Below the pieces are notes generated by a model, which made no database searches, was not told where the DNA came from, and saw only the letters and a program-made list of their open reading frames with translations. A stretch of 64,000 nucleotides of DNA from Mauremys mutica (lineage: Eukaryota; Chordata; Testudines; Geoemydidae): the NCBI RefSeq assembly GCF_020497125.1, contig NC_059075.1:27440003-27504002 (forward strand), in the 5' to 3' direction. Shown in pieces: positions 1 to 12,480 of the stretch; the stretch's first letter is position 1; every line of letters begins with the position of its first letter. A program made the translations under genes and the position numbers.

Positions 1-118
1 GGCTGTGCTAAAACGTGAGAGAATTTCACCTTTTGGCCCAAATCTTTCAAAGACCCAAGCATGGGTATGAATGTAAGACTTTGAAGACTGGGGCTTTAGT
101 TTGTTGCATGCACTAGAG

Positions 119-1059
119 CAATGGCTCTCAACCAGGGGTCTGGGGTCCCCTAGGGGGCCACAAGCAGGTTTCATGGGGGCTGCCAAGCAGGGCCAGCATT
201 AGATTCGCTGGGGCCCAGAGCAGAAAGCCAAAGCCCCACCACATAGGGCTGAAAGCTGGCCAAAGCTGAAGCCTGAGCAATGTAGCTTCGCAGGGACCCC
301 TGTGGCATAGGACCCCAGGCAATTGTTCTGCTTGCTACCCCGTAACACCAGCCCTGGCCTTTATATGCAGAAAACCAGTTATTGTGGCACAGGTGAGCTG
401 TGGAGCTTTTACAGCAGGGGTGGGCAAATTGTTTGGCCAGAGGGCCACATCGGGGTTTCAAAACTGTATGGAGGGCCGGGTAGGGAAGGCTGTGCCTCCC
501 CAAACAGCCTGGCGCCCTCCCACTTCCCACCCCCTGACTGCCCCCCTCAGAAGCCCTGACCCATTCAACCCCACCTGCTCCTTCTCCCCTGACCGCCCCC
601 TCCCAGGACTCCCTGCCCCTAACTGCCCCCCCCGGGACCCCACCCCCTATCCAACCGCGCCCCTGCTCCCTGACTGCCCCAACCCCTATCCACACCCCCA
701 CCCCAGACACGCCCCCCCCGGACTCCTACGCCTATCCAACCCCCTCTGTTCCCTGTCCCCTGACCGCCGCCCCCCCCAGAACCTCTGCCCTATCCAACTG
801 CCCCCTGCCCCCTGACAGCCCCCCGGGACCACCCGCTCCCCGCCCCCTTACCGTGCCGGAGCCAGCCACGCACTGGCGGTGCAGCGAGGTGAGGCTGCGG
901 GGAAGGGGGGACAGCAGAGAGGGGCCGGGGGCTGGCCTCCCCAGCCGGGAGCTCCAGGGCCGAGCAGGACGGTCCTGCGGGCCGTAGTTTGCCCACCTCT
1001 GTTTTATAGCATGTTGGGGGGGAGGGAAGGCTCAGCAAGAAAAAGGTTGAGAATCCCTG
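119..1059. mobile_element. hAT-like DNA transposon, host of a nested hAT
   Basis: Ends are inverted: CAATGGCTCTCAACC at 119-133 and GGTTGAGAATCCCTG at 1045-1059, a common hAT (Charlie-type) terminus. The candidate 8-bp flanks match at only half their positions. The body is split by the element at 415-1001. No transposase frame is visible, so it is non-autonomous. Confidence 0.65.
415..1001. mobile_element. hAT-like non-autonomous transposon with C-rich body
   Basis: Inverted ends CAGGGGTGGGCAAA (from 415) and TTTGCCCACCTCTG (to 1001). Flanked by an 8-bp duplication with one mismatch: TTTTACAG at 407-414 and TTTTATAG at 1002-1009. The inside is a C-rich array of degenerate units such as CCCTGACTGCCCC. 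It lies within the older element at 119-1059. Confidence 0.85.
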
Positions 1060-1280
1060 CACACAAAAGCTGAGTTAGGAAATGAGAGTGGAAAGTCCAA
1101 GAAGTGCCAGGCAGATCTGCGGGACTCCTTTTCATACAGTCTGAAGACACAGGCGTAGAAAGGAAGGTTATGGGACAGGCCTAGCAAATGCTAACAGTGT
1201 GATAATGGAAGCCTGGCTCTGGAAAATGACCTTTCTCCCTCTGGTCCAATTGTCCAGATAGCCTACATCCACTTTGAGCA

Positions 1281-1739
1281 CAGAGCCGGCTCTAGGCACC
1301 AGCGCTCCAAGCATGTGCTTGGGGCGGCACGTTCCAAGGGGCGGCACGTTCCAAGGGGCAGCATTCCAGCTCTTTTTGGGGTTTTTTCGCTTGGGGCGCA
1401 AAAAGCCAGGAGCCGGCCCTGAGCGGAGGTGAGCTGCGGCCATGGGAGGCGTGGAGAGGGCCACAGGAAGTAACCCGGGGGGGGGGGCGCAAAGGAACCG
1501 CTCTTCCCCTCCCCCGGCTCACCTCCGCCTCCTCCCCTGACCGTGCCGACGCTCTGCTTCTCCTCCCTCCCTGAGGGAGTGGTAGGAGGGGAAATGCGGT
1601 GCGCCCGGGGGGGAGGCGGGGCCGGGGATTTGGGGAAGGGGTTGGAATGGGGCAGGGATAGGATGGAATTGGGGCGGGGCCAGGGGTGCGCAGGAAATTT
1701 TTTTTGCTTGGGGCGGCAAAAAGCTTGGAGCCGGCCCTG
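1281..1739. mobile_element. hAT-like non-autonomous transposon
   Basis: Inverted ends CAGAGCCGGCTCTAGG (from 1281) and the complement of CAGGGCCGGCTCCAAG (to 1739). Flanking octamers TTTGAGCA (1273-1280) and TTGAAGCA (1740-1747) agree at six of eight positions. Subterminal GCTTGGGGCGGC motifs recur near both ends, and an 18-bp unit at about 1322-1357 is directly repeated. Confidence 0.75.
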
Positions 1740-1800
1740 TTGAAGCAGAGTCCACTGTATCACATGTAGCCCCAGAATAGTGAGCCAGTGACCCCAGACC

Positions 1801-1897
1801 AGCAAGGCACTTAAGCATGTGCCTCACTTTAATCACAAGAGAAGTCCATGGGGTTGCTCACAAGCTCAAAGTTAGGCACATGCTTAAGTATCTCGCT
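1801..1897. mobile_element. Palindromic MITE
   Basis: The ends AGCAAGGCACTTAAGCATGT and its inverted counterpart (TTAAGCATGTGCCTAACTTT read from the other strand) fold onto each other over almost the whole length, with a short centre around CCATGGGG. Confidence 0.65.
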
Positions 1898-3072
1898 CAA
1901 CTGGAGCCACAGATCAGCTGCAGAGAACCAGCCCCTCTGAGTCTTCAGCATCAGATGCTCTGTCTTGGAAACTCTTTTATTTGGGGAGACTCTTTTTGAT
2001 CTGCCTCATTCTCCCATTACTCCTCTCTGCTCCAAGCATGCACATGCTGCAGCGCCCTCCAGAGGGGGGTGGCTTTAGTGATCTCTTAGGTTCTTCCTCC
2101 TCCCGCGGGACTGAACATGCTGCTTCTACCATGCGACCAGCTCCTGCCAGCCCCAGGTTCCTGCAGCCCAAACCCTGATGCCCAGCAGGGGAGCATGTGC
2201 CTTACTTTTGCTCAACTGGTGGGTATGGCAGAGGATAAATAATGTTGTAAGTATTATTGTTTAAAAAGCTAAACATCATTTCAGAGATGTTTCCCCTGTT
2301 TATAACATTATAACCACGTCTCAGAAATAAGCAGAACAGCAGCAGCAGCAAAAAAGCCAGTTTTGGGGTAAAAAATGTACTATTTGATCATTCAGCACAG
2401 AGGACTCAGCTTGTCATATAACAAAAGAACTGGCACTTGGTCTGCCTCTGCCTCCCAACGTCTGTTCCTAACAGGCTTCCAGCTCATTTGAAGTGACTGG
2501 AATACTAATTTTTTCTAGTTAGCTGGTTCTTGGCAGGTTCGGGGCCTGACAGCTAATACGAGTGCAGAATTCAACGCTGAATGGGAGCAATGAAAGGTTC
2601 AGTCAAGGAGCAGGAATAATTGTGGTTTCAAACTTGCCTTGCTGGGAGACATACATAAAAGGAGCTGCGCATGGGTGTGAGCCTGTGTGTGGGCGTACAG
2701 TAGCTGCAAGTAATAAACCAAATTATGGCTATCATGCACCCAGAAACTCATGTCAGAGCATTTGCATGCAACAAGGTATCACAATGGGGAATGTTTTCCT
2801 CTGCTCCTGGTTTTCTCCCAAAGCTGTGGAGAGGACATTCACCAAACATTCAGCACCAGACATCTTCAGGCCATGTCCTGGGATTGCAGGGAAGGGGCAT
2901 TAACCATTTTTAGGTTAAATTTACTCTTCCGCAGGTGAGGGCAGTGCAAGGTTTGCACATCATTTAACTCTTAAAAATGCACCCTTGAGTGCATCTGGCC
3001 CCTGGCCCTACAATGGGAATTACAGACACCCCAGATATGCAAGCTATTTGTGCTTCTGGCATGAACAACATG
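1898..3072. other. No recognised feature
   Basis: Mixed-composition sequence with scattered short frames and no splice-bounded exon or repeat that I recognise, apart from a short purine-rich CAG run near 2338-2350. Confidence 0.4.
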
Positions 3073-3182
3073 CAGGCCAGATTCTCCTTTCACTTATATC
3101 GGTTTCACACAGGTGTTACTCCATTGATGCCAATGGAATTAGTCCTGGTTTAGCCCTGAGTGTGAGAGGAGAATCAGGCCCT
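3073..3182. mobile_element. Palindromic MITE
   Basis: Inverted ends GGCCAGATTCTCCTTTCA and GGGCCTGATTCTCCTCTCA (reverse strand), with the central CCATTGATGCCAATGG palindrome seen in related copies elsewhere in the window. Confidence 0.7.
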
Positions 3183-3348
3183 TAGTGGATGGCACAAATG
3201 TTGCCGATTTACTGCTGCTCTGGGTGGACCTCCAGTGAGATGACAGCGCTCGTCTGTTGAAAGCACTTTTTTATTAAGAGCAACGCTGATTTACCATTTC
3301 TATTTTAAGGCATCCATTTACATGGTGGTCCGTGTAAGCCATTTAGGG

Positions 3349-3839
3349 CAGTGGTCCCCAAACATTTTATCTCACACCCATCCCTTACCCTATCTGTCCC
3401 CTACCCCCACCCCGTCCCAGGAGCCAGGGCTGGGAGCGGGGCCGCAGCTCTGGAAGAGGGGGACACAGACCAGGGTAAGGGGGCCGAGGTTGGGCCCATG
3501 GCTAGGGACAGAGCCTTAGCCTGAGGCTGGCAGCTGGGGCACCAGGTGCAGGGCCAGCAGCTAGGGCCCCAGGCATGGGGCTGACAGCTGGGGCTGGCAG
3601 CCGGGACCCTAGAAGTGGGGCCGGGAGCAGAGCCCTGGGCGTTGGGCTGGCAGCTGGGGCCCTGGGCGTGGGCCGGGAGCGGAGCTCGAGGCATGGAGCC
3701 GGCAGCCAGGGCTGGGGCCAGGAGCAGAGCTGTGTGGTGTTTCCTCCCCGTGCCCCGTGGGAGCTGGCCCAGCCATGCCCTCCCCGAACGTTCCTCTGTG
3801 CCCCCCTAGGGGGCACGCCCCAAAGTTTGGGGACCTCTG
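3349..3839. mobile_element. hAT-like non-autonomous transposon
   Basis: Inverted ends CAGTGGTCCCCAAAC (from 3349) and GTTTGGGGACCTCTG (to 3839). Flanking octamers ATTTAGGG (3341-3348) and ATTTAGCA (3840-3847) match at six of eight. The inside is a degenerate G-rich array with repeated GGGGCTGGCAGC-like units. Confidence 0.8.
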
Positions 3840-3899
3840 ATTTAGCAGGTTCTTTTTATATTATAACACTCACCTAGTCAAGGGACTATGTGAAATCAT

Positions 3900-4480
3900 A
3901 GCAGTGCCGGCACTAGCCCATTCAGGGTCCTAAGTAGGAATATTTTTGCCCCCCAAACACATAATAATTAGTAGGGGGCCCCTTGAGCTGCCTTAGGCCC
4001 TAAGCCAGTGGCTCCCAACCATTCCAGACGACTGTACCCCTTTCAGGAGTCTGATTTGTCTTGCGTACCCTCAACTTTCACTTCACTTAAAAACTACTTG
4101 CTTACAAAAATCAGACATAAACACACAGAAGTGGCACAGCACATTATTAAGCAATTTTTCAGTATTTCTAATTTTTACCATATAGTTATAAAATAAATCA
4201 ACTGGAATATAAGTACTGTACTTACATTTCAGTGTGTAGTATATAGATCAGTATAAACAAGTCATTGCCTATATGACATTTTAGTTTGTACTGATTTTGC
4301 TAGTGCTTTTTTATGTAGCCTGAGTAAAATTAGATAACTATCTAGATGAGTTGATGTACCCCTGGAACACCTCTGCATACCCCTAGTGGTATGTTACCCC
4401 TGGTTGAGAACCACTGCCCTAAACAATTGCTTAGTCTGCTTATGCTTAGTGCCGTCAAGGGGCAGGATTGAACCTGGGAC
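3900..4480. mobile_element. Older DNA-transposon-like repeat split by a hAT
   Basis: The halves at about 3905-3997 and 4425-4480 (GGCCCTAAG then AAACAATTGCTTAG) read as one sequence once the inserted element at 4006-4416 is ignored. Outer limits are uncertain. Confidence 0.4.
4006..4416 (-). mobile_element. hAT-like non-autonomous transposon
   Basis: Inverted ends CAGTGGCTCCCAACC (from 4006) and GGTTGAGAACCACTG (to 4416). Flanking octamers CCCTAAGC (3998-4005) and CCCTAAAC (4417-4424) match at seven of eight. The AT-rich body with subterminal GTACCCCT motifs is a form I recall as abundant in turtle genomes. Confidence 0.85.
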
Positions 4481-4879
4481 CTCTGGAGCTTAAAGCAAAC
4501 AAGCAGTAGAATGGATTCTCATTTTGTAGCTCTACATCTCCTACCAAGTTTTGGTTTGTTTGGGGGTTTTTTGAGTGGGGCGGAGAAATAGTTTGCTTTA
4601 AAAAAAATAAAATTGTGTCATTGGGCTAGACTCTTCTATGCTGAGTGTTGCCTTGCACAGGAATTGGAGCAGGTGCATCAAGAGCCGGAACTGGCTCCCT
4701 AATACTCAACTGCATCTCCACCACAACTGAAAGATTCTGCCAGGCAGTTTCTCCCACTGGCAGAGTGGCCTTAGGGGGGATGCTGCGGTAGAGAAGTGGT
4801 GCAAAGAGAACAATCACAGGCCACAGAATCTTGTCCAATATCTATAGCAGCCATACAAAATTCTCAAGAAAGTGTATCA

Positions 4880-5190
4880 GCCTGCAACAGAGTACTGAGC
4901 AACAGCAGCTAAGCCAGCACTCTGGTCACTGCAGTGCTAACTGCTGTGCTTTCTCCAGAGCAGACCTCATTAAGAAGAGCTAAGCCTAATTGATGGGCTG
5001 AGGAGAACTAAAAGGCTAATTAAGGTGGGGGGGCTCCCTATGTGTAAGGCTGTATAGTATAGAAGGGTAATGGGAACCAGCATTGTAAATAAACTGCACC
5101 AGGTGTTTTATCAGCATAAAGGTCTCTGAGCTGTTTGTGGAATTGAGCAGGGACAGGAGTGAGCCGGCCCTGCCACACGGCCCATAAAAA
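4880..5190 (+). other. Possible solo LTR-like segment
   Basis: The segment has a GTAAATAAAC polyadenylation-like signal near 5085, short AATTGATGGGCT and GGCTAATTAAGG repeats, and a run of G before CTCCC. No pair of LTRs, target duplication or coding remnant is visible. Confidence 0.2.
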
Positions 5191-8099
5191 ACCCTTGTAA
5201 CAACGGTAATGATTATTATAATTAAAACAACTAATGATAACTTCCTAGCCCACAAAAAATGTTACTTGCCAGTAAAGTTTGTCAGTTTATTCATTCTTCA
5301 TAAAGTGTCTGTCTAATTTAGCACGCTTTTCTGTTTGCACTTTATCCCTGCATTGTGAGATTCAGTCTATGTCCATTAAAAAGGGATTTGTATAAAACTC
5401 AGGGCCAAATTTTCTAAAGAATACGGGTTGCAACTCTGTTTATGTACACTTAGAACCCAATAATATAAGAATGGAGGGAGTACTCCAAGAATTCATTTCC
5501 CATTGATTTCAAAGGAGTTGACAGTGCTCAGCCCATTTAAGAGTGCCCAGAACATGGCAGTACTGGGATCTTAGGGCAGGGCAGAATATGCACATAAGCA
5601 TGAACAGTATATTCAACCAGCATGTGGTGCTTCTTCAATCTTGATTCCTCTCCACACTTCCACCTCTTGCAATTTCCTCTTTACAAGGAGACCCCGACAG
5701 AGCTCCTGTCATAACAAAGCTGGGAAATAGTCCTTTTTTCTTTTTTTTTTTTTTAAAGAGTGTTGAGGGATAATACCAATGTCTGTTTCCAAATATTTTT
5801 ATCCACTTCATTTTTGCACTAGCAGGAAATTTTAAAAAAGACTCAGATTCTAATTGTAACGATTCAGAATGTAGTGACAGGGGATGTGGTGATTCATAAC
5901 AGACTCCAAAATAAAATCGTAATTGTAATGCTTCATAAAATTCAGTTATTAGCTGATTGCCACATAAAAGTGACAGCAAAGAGGGGCACTGTTCTCACTA
6001 AACTGTGTATCCATGCACATGTACAAAACCCCACACAAACACAAACTAATGAATGGAAAACCCAGGTGTCCACAATAAGTACACACACACTCCTACCCAC
6101 CTACCTTTCCTTCCCTAAAAGTTTTAGTAATTTCCAATGAGACAAGGTAGGTAAGGTAATCTCTCTCTTTGGACCAACTTCTGTTGATGAGAGAAATAAA
6201 TCACATATGGGATCAAATCCCAAACAGGCCAAACCAAAGACTACTCACACTAGAGCCCCTAGCAGCAGATAGCCTTTTGTATAGTAATGGGCCCCAACAA
6301 ATGTCCTGGATCTGAACAGGACTGACTTCTGTGGTAAAGGGGAATGGGGTGGAATTTGATCTGTATCTAAATTTCCCAAGTGGCCCATATCTCTATAATG
6401 GGCCATATCAAAACCCCTGATCTTAAAAGACGCCCTGAACTTTGAGAATTTGAAACCTGGGTCTGGACCTGAATTTTGAAAATTACTTTAACTTTTGGAA
6501 AACAGAAAAGTTGGTAGAGGAATTTATGGTGCCTTATTATATTGTAAGTGTTTATGCAAGTTTGTATTGAAACTATTATGTTTTCATACAAGGGAAGGTC
6601 TGCATCCACTTCGGTAGGATTATTAATGTTGAATGCTAAGGATCAAAGAGGATTTGGCTTTTAAGTCTAAAAAGCTGACATGTGATACTCATGCATCTTT
6701 AAATCTTCTTTTCTAAACTGTTTTCTTCCACATGATATACTGTTTTGAAGCTCAGAACATTTTCCTGAACTTGTGCCAAACAAAGAACAAGTTCCCAAGT
6801 GTGATGCATTCCTGAATATCAGACACACCGACTCAAGGTACCAAGCAAGTCAACAAGATCTAACTCTTTAAGCTGATATTGAATCCAAGTTTCAACACAC
6901 ACATTTAGAATCAGTAGTCAAGATTCTGCCTTATGCTGGGACCACTTTATGCTGCTGTAAAGGGGCCATAAAGGTTTTTAAAGGCCCCTACGGAATAACC
7001 TCCTTGTCGGAGGTTCTTCAAAAAGCATAATGTCTTTATAATAGCTCTACACTGGCATCACTTCCTGGACCCTCTGGTAGGGGATGTGGTAGGGTTGACT
7101 GGGGAGATGGGAACATGGCAAGATCACACTTTGATCTGGCTGTCCTATGCTAGCGTAACAGTCCATGGAGTATATTAACAAGCTGGCACAATTTAGAGGC
7201 CTGGAGTTTCTCTAAGCTGCACTGGGGATAAAGAACACATTCCTGTGAAAAGGACCTGATCCATGCCTATTAAAGTCAATGGAATGACTCACATCCTACA
7301 CAGAATATGGGAACAATTAAAATAGAATCTGTTATATATTATTTTAAATGTGTTTCTTTAACCTCCGCAGTGCACGGCTGAGCTGCACTTTAATGTCTAT
7401 GGAGGACAAGGTATAAGATGTACCTAGCCCTAGCATAAATTCAAGGTTAGAGAAGTCACTCTAGCAACCCCAAGAATTTGTACTTAATCTGAGCAAACTC
7501 AAATTGCAGCCCTAAGAGTTAACTTTAACTTGACCTTGGATTCTCGGAAGTTGTACAAAACAATCTTTTGAACCAGGCAGAACAGAAAGATAATTTAATT
7601 TTGTAAATTACACTTGTGTCAATGAACTCATTTAAAACCTTGACCACATTCTCTAGAGTCTTAAATGGCGTAGTTTTTTCCTTACCAGGTACTCTTTTTG
7701 TTGGTACAATGCAAAGGACATTGATGGGGTTCAGAAAATAGCAGTTTACATAGCACTTAGTGCAATAAAAATACAAAGAAAGGAAAGCAGGATTCCCCAA
7801 TTTTCATTTTCACTATGGAGCAAAAATTACTCCTATCTTTTCTATTCTTTTAATCATTGTGGGGGTAGGGAATATTGCAAATGTAAATCCTAAAAAAATA
7901 ACTCACTGGAACTAGTTATACAATTGGCATGTACCATCGCAATGATATGTATCACACTGAAGACCATATAACCATTCTTTTTCACCAATTTTTTGTAATC
8001 GCTTAAAGCTGTTGTCTAATTACAGAGTTTTTAAAAACAAAAAACAAAACAAAACCAGAAAACATATCTTTGCCTGGTACTGGGTTGTGTTCACTAACA
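5191..8099. other. Mostly unannotated intronic-type DNA
   Basis: AT-rich sequence with a poly-T run (about 5738-5755). A short Penelope-type fragment lies at 6140-6196. The phrase AAAGTCAATGGAATGA near 7275 resembles the centre of the palindromic MITEs. No exon is supported. Confidence 0.4.
6140..6196 (-). mobile_element. Fragment of the Penelope-like family seen at 33.5 and 34.7 kb
   Basis: GACAAGGTAGGTAAGGTAAT followed by TTGGACCAACTTCTGTTG matches one arm of the palindromic elements at 33.51 and 34.74 kb. Confidence 0.6.
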
Positions 8100-8102
8100 A
8101 AA

Positions 8103-10080
8103 TAATTCACAGATTCCGAGGCCAGAAGGGACCACTGTGATCTAGTCAGATCTGTATAACACAGGCCATAGAACTTCCCTAAAATAATTCAAAGAAAATA
8201 CCTTTTAGAAAAATATCTAACCTTGATTTCAAAATTGTCAGTGATGGAGAATCCATCACAACTGTTGGGGTTACTTCCCTCACAATCAAAAATTTACACC
8301 TTTTTTGCAGTCTGAATTTGTCTAGCTTTAGCTTCCAGTCATTGGATTGCATTACATCTTTATCTGTTAGTCTGAAGAGCCCATTATTAAATATTTGTTC
8401 TCCATATAGGTACTTAGACTGTAATCCAATCACCCCTTAACCTTCTCTTTGTTAAGCAAAATAGATTGAGCTCCCCAAGTCTATTATTTTAAGGAACATT
8501 TTCTAATCTTTTAATCATTCTCATGGCTCTTGTCTGAACCCTTTACAATTTATCAACATCCTTTTTGAACTGTAGGCACCAGAACTGGCTACAATCTTCC
8601 AGCAGTGGTTGCACTAGTGCCAAATACAGAAGTAAAATAACCTCTCCACTCCCTACTCAAGAGTCCCCAGTTTACACATCCCAGAATTACATTCGCTCTT
8701 TGGGTCATAGCATCACACTGGGAGCTCATGTTCAGCTGATTAGCCACCATGAACCTCCCTCCCAATCTTTGTCAGAGGATAGGGTCCAGGATAGTGTCCC
8801 TCATCATGTAAGTATGGCCTACATTCTTGGTTCCTCAATGTATATATGTACATTTAGCTGTATAAAAACACATGTTGTTTACCGAAGAATCCAGATTGCT
8901 CTGAATCAGTCACTTGTCCTTGTCATTGTTTACCTCTCCCCCAATTTGTCTCATCTGCAAACTTAATCAGTGATGATTTTATGTTTTCTTCTGGGTCATT
9001 GATAACATTTCGAATAACTGATTTCTGCAGGATCCCACTGGAAACACACCTGCTTGATGACAGTTCCCCATTTACAACTACATGTTCAGACTTATCAGCC
9101 AGTTTTTAATCTGTTTCATGTGTACCATGTTAATTTTATATAGCCCCAGTTTTTTTTTAATCAAAATGTCATGCAGTGCCAAGTCAAATGACTTACAGAA
9201 ATCTAACACTATTACCTTTCAAGTATCAGAGGGGTAGCTGTGTTAGTCTGGTTCTGTAAAAGCAGCAAAGAATCTTGTGGCACCTTATAGACTATTACCT
9301 TTATCACCCAAATTTGTAATATCATTAAAAAATATATATCCACTTAGTTTGACAGGCTCTATTTCTATAAACCCATGTTGATTTCCATTAACAACATTAT
9401 CCTTCTTTAATTTTGTATTAATCAAGTCCCAGAACAGCCACTCCAATATCTTACCCGGGATCAATGTCAGGCTGACAGGTCTACCCATGTCATTTCATTT
9501 ACCCTAAATTGGCACAACAGTCACCTTCTTTCAGTCTTTTTTAATTTGCCCAGTGCTCCAAAACTTTTTGAAAAATCAACATTAAACTGTCCTGTGAGCT
9601 CCTCAGCCAGCTCTTTTAAAAATGTTTGGATGCAAGCTATCTGGACCTACTGATGTAAAAATGTATAACTTCAGTACCTTCTGTTTAATATCCTCCAGAG
9701 ATACTAGTGGAATGGAAAGAGTGTTATGAACACTATATGATGAGACTATATCACCTTTCCCCCCCAAATACATATTTATTGAATACTTCTGCCTTTTCTA
9801 CATTATTATTGATAATTTTACCATTTCCATTTAGTAATGGACCAATAACACTGTCACAATTCTTTTTGTTCCTAATATATTTTTAAAACTCCTTATTGTT
9901 CTTAACTCTGATGGCCATAGATTTCTCCTTGTGTTCTTTTGCTGCCCTTATCAATTTTCTACAGTTTCTAACTTATGATTTATAGTCATTATTATCAATT
10001 TCCTCTTTCTTCTATTTGTTTTTTGTATAGCTGCTTTCACTTCCCCCCTAAACTAAGTCAGTTTTTTTAACCAGCACAGC
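8103..10080 (-). mobile_element. 5'-truncated CR1 LINE, decayed
   Basis: Read on the minus strand, this is the end of a CR1 ORF2 and its 3' tail. Broken frames include RT-type pieces: P-V-S-L-T then I-P-G-K, followed by Q-H-G-F (9285-9488), and F-A-D-E-T near 8960, equivalent to the catalytic F-A-D-D block with one acidic residue changed. The 3' end is near 8105 (GGTCCCTTCTGGCC on the minus strand). Many stops and frameshifts show it is old. A short Penelope-like piece is inserted at 9220-9290. Confidence 0.85.
9220..9290 (-). mobile_element. Short Penelope-like insertion with 12-bp duplication
   Basis: It matches the terminal part of the element at 32.5-33.2 kb (AGTATCAGAGGGGTAGC and GCAGCAAAGAATCTTGTGGC). 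It is flanked by a perfect 12-bp duplication, ACTATTACCTTT at 9208-9219 and 9291-9302, and interrupts the CR1. Confidence 0.85.
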
Positions 10081-10630
10081 CTTCTGATATGCAGTCAGAA
10101 TTCAGGGCTCAGTCTGCAAAGTCTCGCATGCCCTCAGCTCCCATTGGGCACTGAGGGTGTTTTGCCCCGCACAGAATTGGGCCATTATTTTTGAAAGACT
10201 GAATCACTATGTAAAATAAAGAGAAGCCAATTTTATTTCTAAGATTATTTACAGTACAAATGTGCTCCCAGGTGAACACACAGCACACAAAGGTAAAATA
10301 TATATACTACACAGCACACAAAGGTAAAATATAGCTCAAAACTTGCATGCCAACATATCTCGTATACTGTTTTTCAGTAGTACATAACTATACTCTTTGA
10401 AGTCCATATTAAAATGCAAAACCTTATTAGCATGAGTCACCCCACTGAAATTAATGGGAGTGTTTGCAAGAGTAACGATTGTTCGGGTCTGCAAGATTGG
10501 GCCATAAGTGAACGCACACAGTAAGAAATCACGGACACAGCCTCACAAAACGTGTTTGTTTTTTGCAACTGTGACTTAGTTGTTGTGATCAAGTATAGTA
10601 CTTCAGAACATAGGAATAAATGCACTAGAA

Positions 10631-10859
10631 CCAAGATTTTCCAACTATGGGTGTCCAAAGTTAAGCGCCTAACTCTGTATTTAGGAACCTAAACAAAAGT
10701 AGTCAGATTTTCAGAGGCGCTGAGCATTCAAAGCTCCTATTGATTTCAATAGTTGTGGGTGCTCAGCACTTCTGAAAACCAGGAGACTTTTATACAGATG
10801 CCTAAATGGGAATGTAGGTGCCTAATTTTAAAGATGTACAAGTTTGCAAATATTGGCCA
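10631..10859. mobile_element. Palindromic MITE, AAGATTTTC family
   Basis: The ends CCAAGATTTTCCAACT and the complement of GGCCAATATTTGCAAAC are inverted. The inner GTGCTCAGCACTTCTG motif recurs in the copies at 32.04 and 39.98 kb. Confidence 0.55.
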
Positions 10860-10966
10860 ACAGCGTATTTTTAGTAGATACACTGGAGTCTAAGAGGTAA
10901 CTTCACTACCAGCATTACATTTTCACTGAGACATGAAGAGAAAGAGACTTTGCGTAAATTAAATGA

Positions 10967-11046
10967 GGCCAGATCTTATGTCAGTGTAAGTCAGCCTAGT
11001 ACCACTGAGGTCACTTGAGCTAACCCATTTTATACCAGCCACCAAA
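10967..11046. mobile_element. Palindromic MITE, GGCCAGATC family
   Basis: GGCCAGATCTTATGTCAGTG at the left and a weaker inverted end GTATAAAATGGG...; the centre ACCACTGAGGTCA corresponds to that of the 23.7-kb copy. Confidence 0.4.
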
Positions 11047-11081
11047 GTGTGTAGATCAGAGAAGCTCTGAGGTATATGGTA

Positions 11082-12278
11082 CAGGTGGGCAACTGGCCGT
11101 ATCCAGTACACCAGATCATTTTATTTGTCCCACCCATAGCAGGGTTGCAGTCTCAGAATTTAAGACTGAGTCAGGTTGCTGAGAGGTGCGATCTTTTAAT
11201 AAAACTGCTGGTGCCTCAGACCGCTCTGTTTGGCTCCATTTACCAATCAACGCAGACTCCAGTGCCACCACATACCACCCTGCTCCACTTACTGTCCCCC
11301 ATTGTCTAATTGCTTGGGAATTGAGAGCTAAGCAGATTCTGGCCAGGCTCCCTTACAAAGGGCTAGGGCAGGTCACACCTCTGCCAACAAGGAGGAAATA
11401 CCCAGAGCTGAGTGGCATGGGAGCCTGTGTTGATGGGGAACAGAGCACAGCCCAGGACTAGGCACAGGAGCCCATGTGCCAGGTCACAACAGCACTCATT
11501 GGCCCAACCACCTCTCCATCACTTACACAGGGGAGGGGCTCTGTCCCATGCCTCCCGACTTTGGTTACTGCCTTTCCATTGGCTCTCATCTGCCCCAGAC
11601 AATCTGACTATGGCCAGCCCCAGTCCGCCTCCCCCCTCCACACACACTTCCCTCAGCCATGGGTGGGTCCAATGGGGAGGCAATAACCAGAGTTGGGTAA
11701 TGTCAGATTCTCTTCCCTGCTGGCATGATGAAGGGGTGGGGCTGGGTCAAATTTGAATGTCTTTTTTGATCCAGCGCATGGGCTCCTGCTCCCAGGGTGG
11801 AGCCCGAGTCCATGGGGAAGCAGAGTGGAAGCAGACTAAAAGCAACAAAGACAAAAACATCTTTCATAGTTATTTTTTGTTATTTTCATTTACTAAGGGG
11901 CTGTCCATAAATGACACAACATCTTTTCTAGTCATTTTTCAAGACCTTCCTCTTCTTGTAACACTGAAACAAACATGAAAATTAAGGATCCACCCTTAAT
12001 GTGTTACATAGTTAATGGACAACCTCTAATCCCCTGCTCTTCTGCACACTGAAAAAAAAGATTCATGAAAGATTTGTTTAAACTTTGTTTTATTTAATTA
12101 AAGGTTGAGCTGTAAGGGGCTTTTATATTTAAAAACACTTCAGTTTTACACTCTTAGTACATAGTTATTTGTTTGGTCAACATGCTATATATAGCAAACA
12201 CTTCTGAGTTATGCAATATGTAGCCTAAAAACAAAGAGTTTTAGTGGTCCTCTGCTACCTTAAAGTTGCCCATCCCTG
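11082..12278. mobile_element. Probable hAT-like transposon of about 1.2 kb
   Basis: Inverted ends CAGGTGGGCAACT (from 11082) and AGTTGCCCATCCCTG (to 12278). The flanking octamers match at only four of eight positions, so the two ends might belong to different copies. The frames inside (11076-11760) have no recognisable domain. Confidence 0.45.
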
Positions 12279-12289
12279 ATGTATTGTGT

Positions 12290-12480
12290 GAATGCATTAC
12301 TTAAAGATCAGGAATATTAATGGCCTGATGAACTCACAAGAGCAAGGAAATTCAATTAAGATTTAACCCTTGCCTTTGTGGCTAATTATGCTCTTCGCTC
12401 ATAAGCACTGCCTACCTTGTCATAAAAATCAGGTATAATATTTATGCATCGGGCATTTATGCAGTAAAATGGCAAACACA
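12290..12480. promoter_or_regulatory. Candidate conserved non-coding segment
   Basis: Non-repetitive AT-rich sequence with homeodomain- and POU-like words (CAATTAAG, CTAATTATG, TTTATGCA). This is a judgement from texture only; no alignment was possible. Confidence 0.25.

Noticed and set aside
1263..1805. A 180-codon minus-strand frame
   Set aside because: It lies within and just beyond a hAT-like element with clear ends and reflects its GC-rich body.
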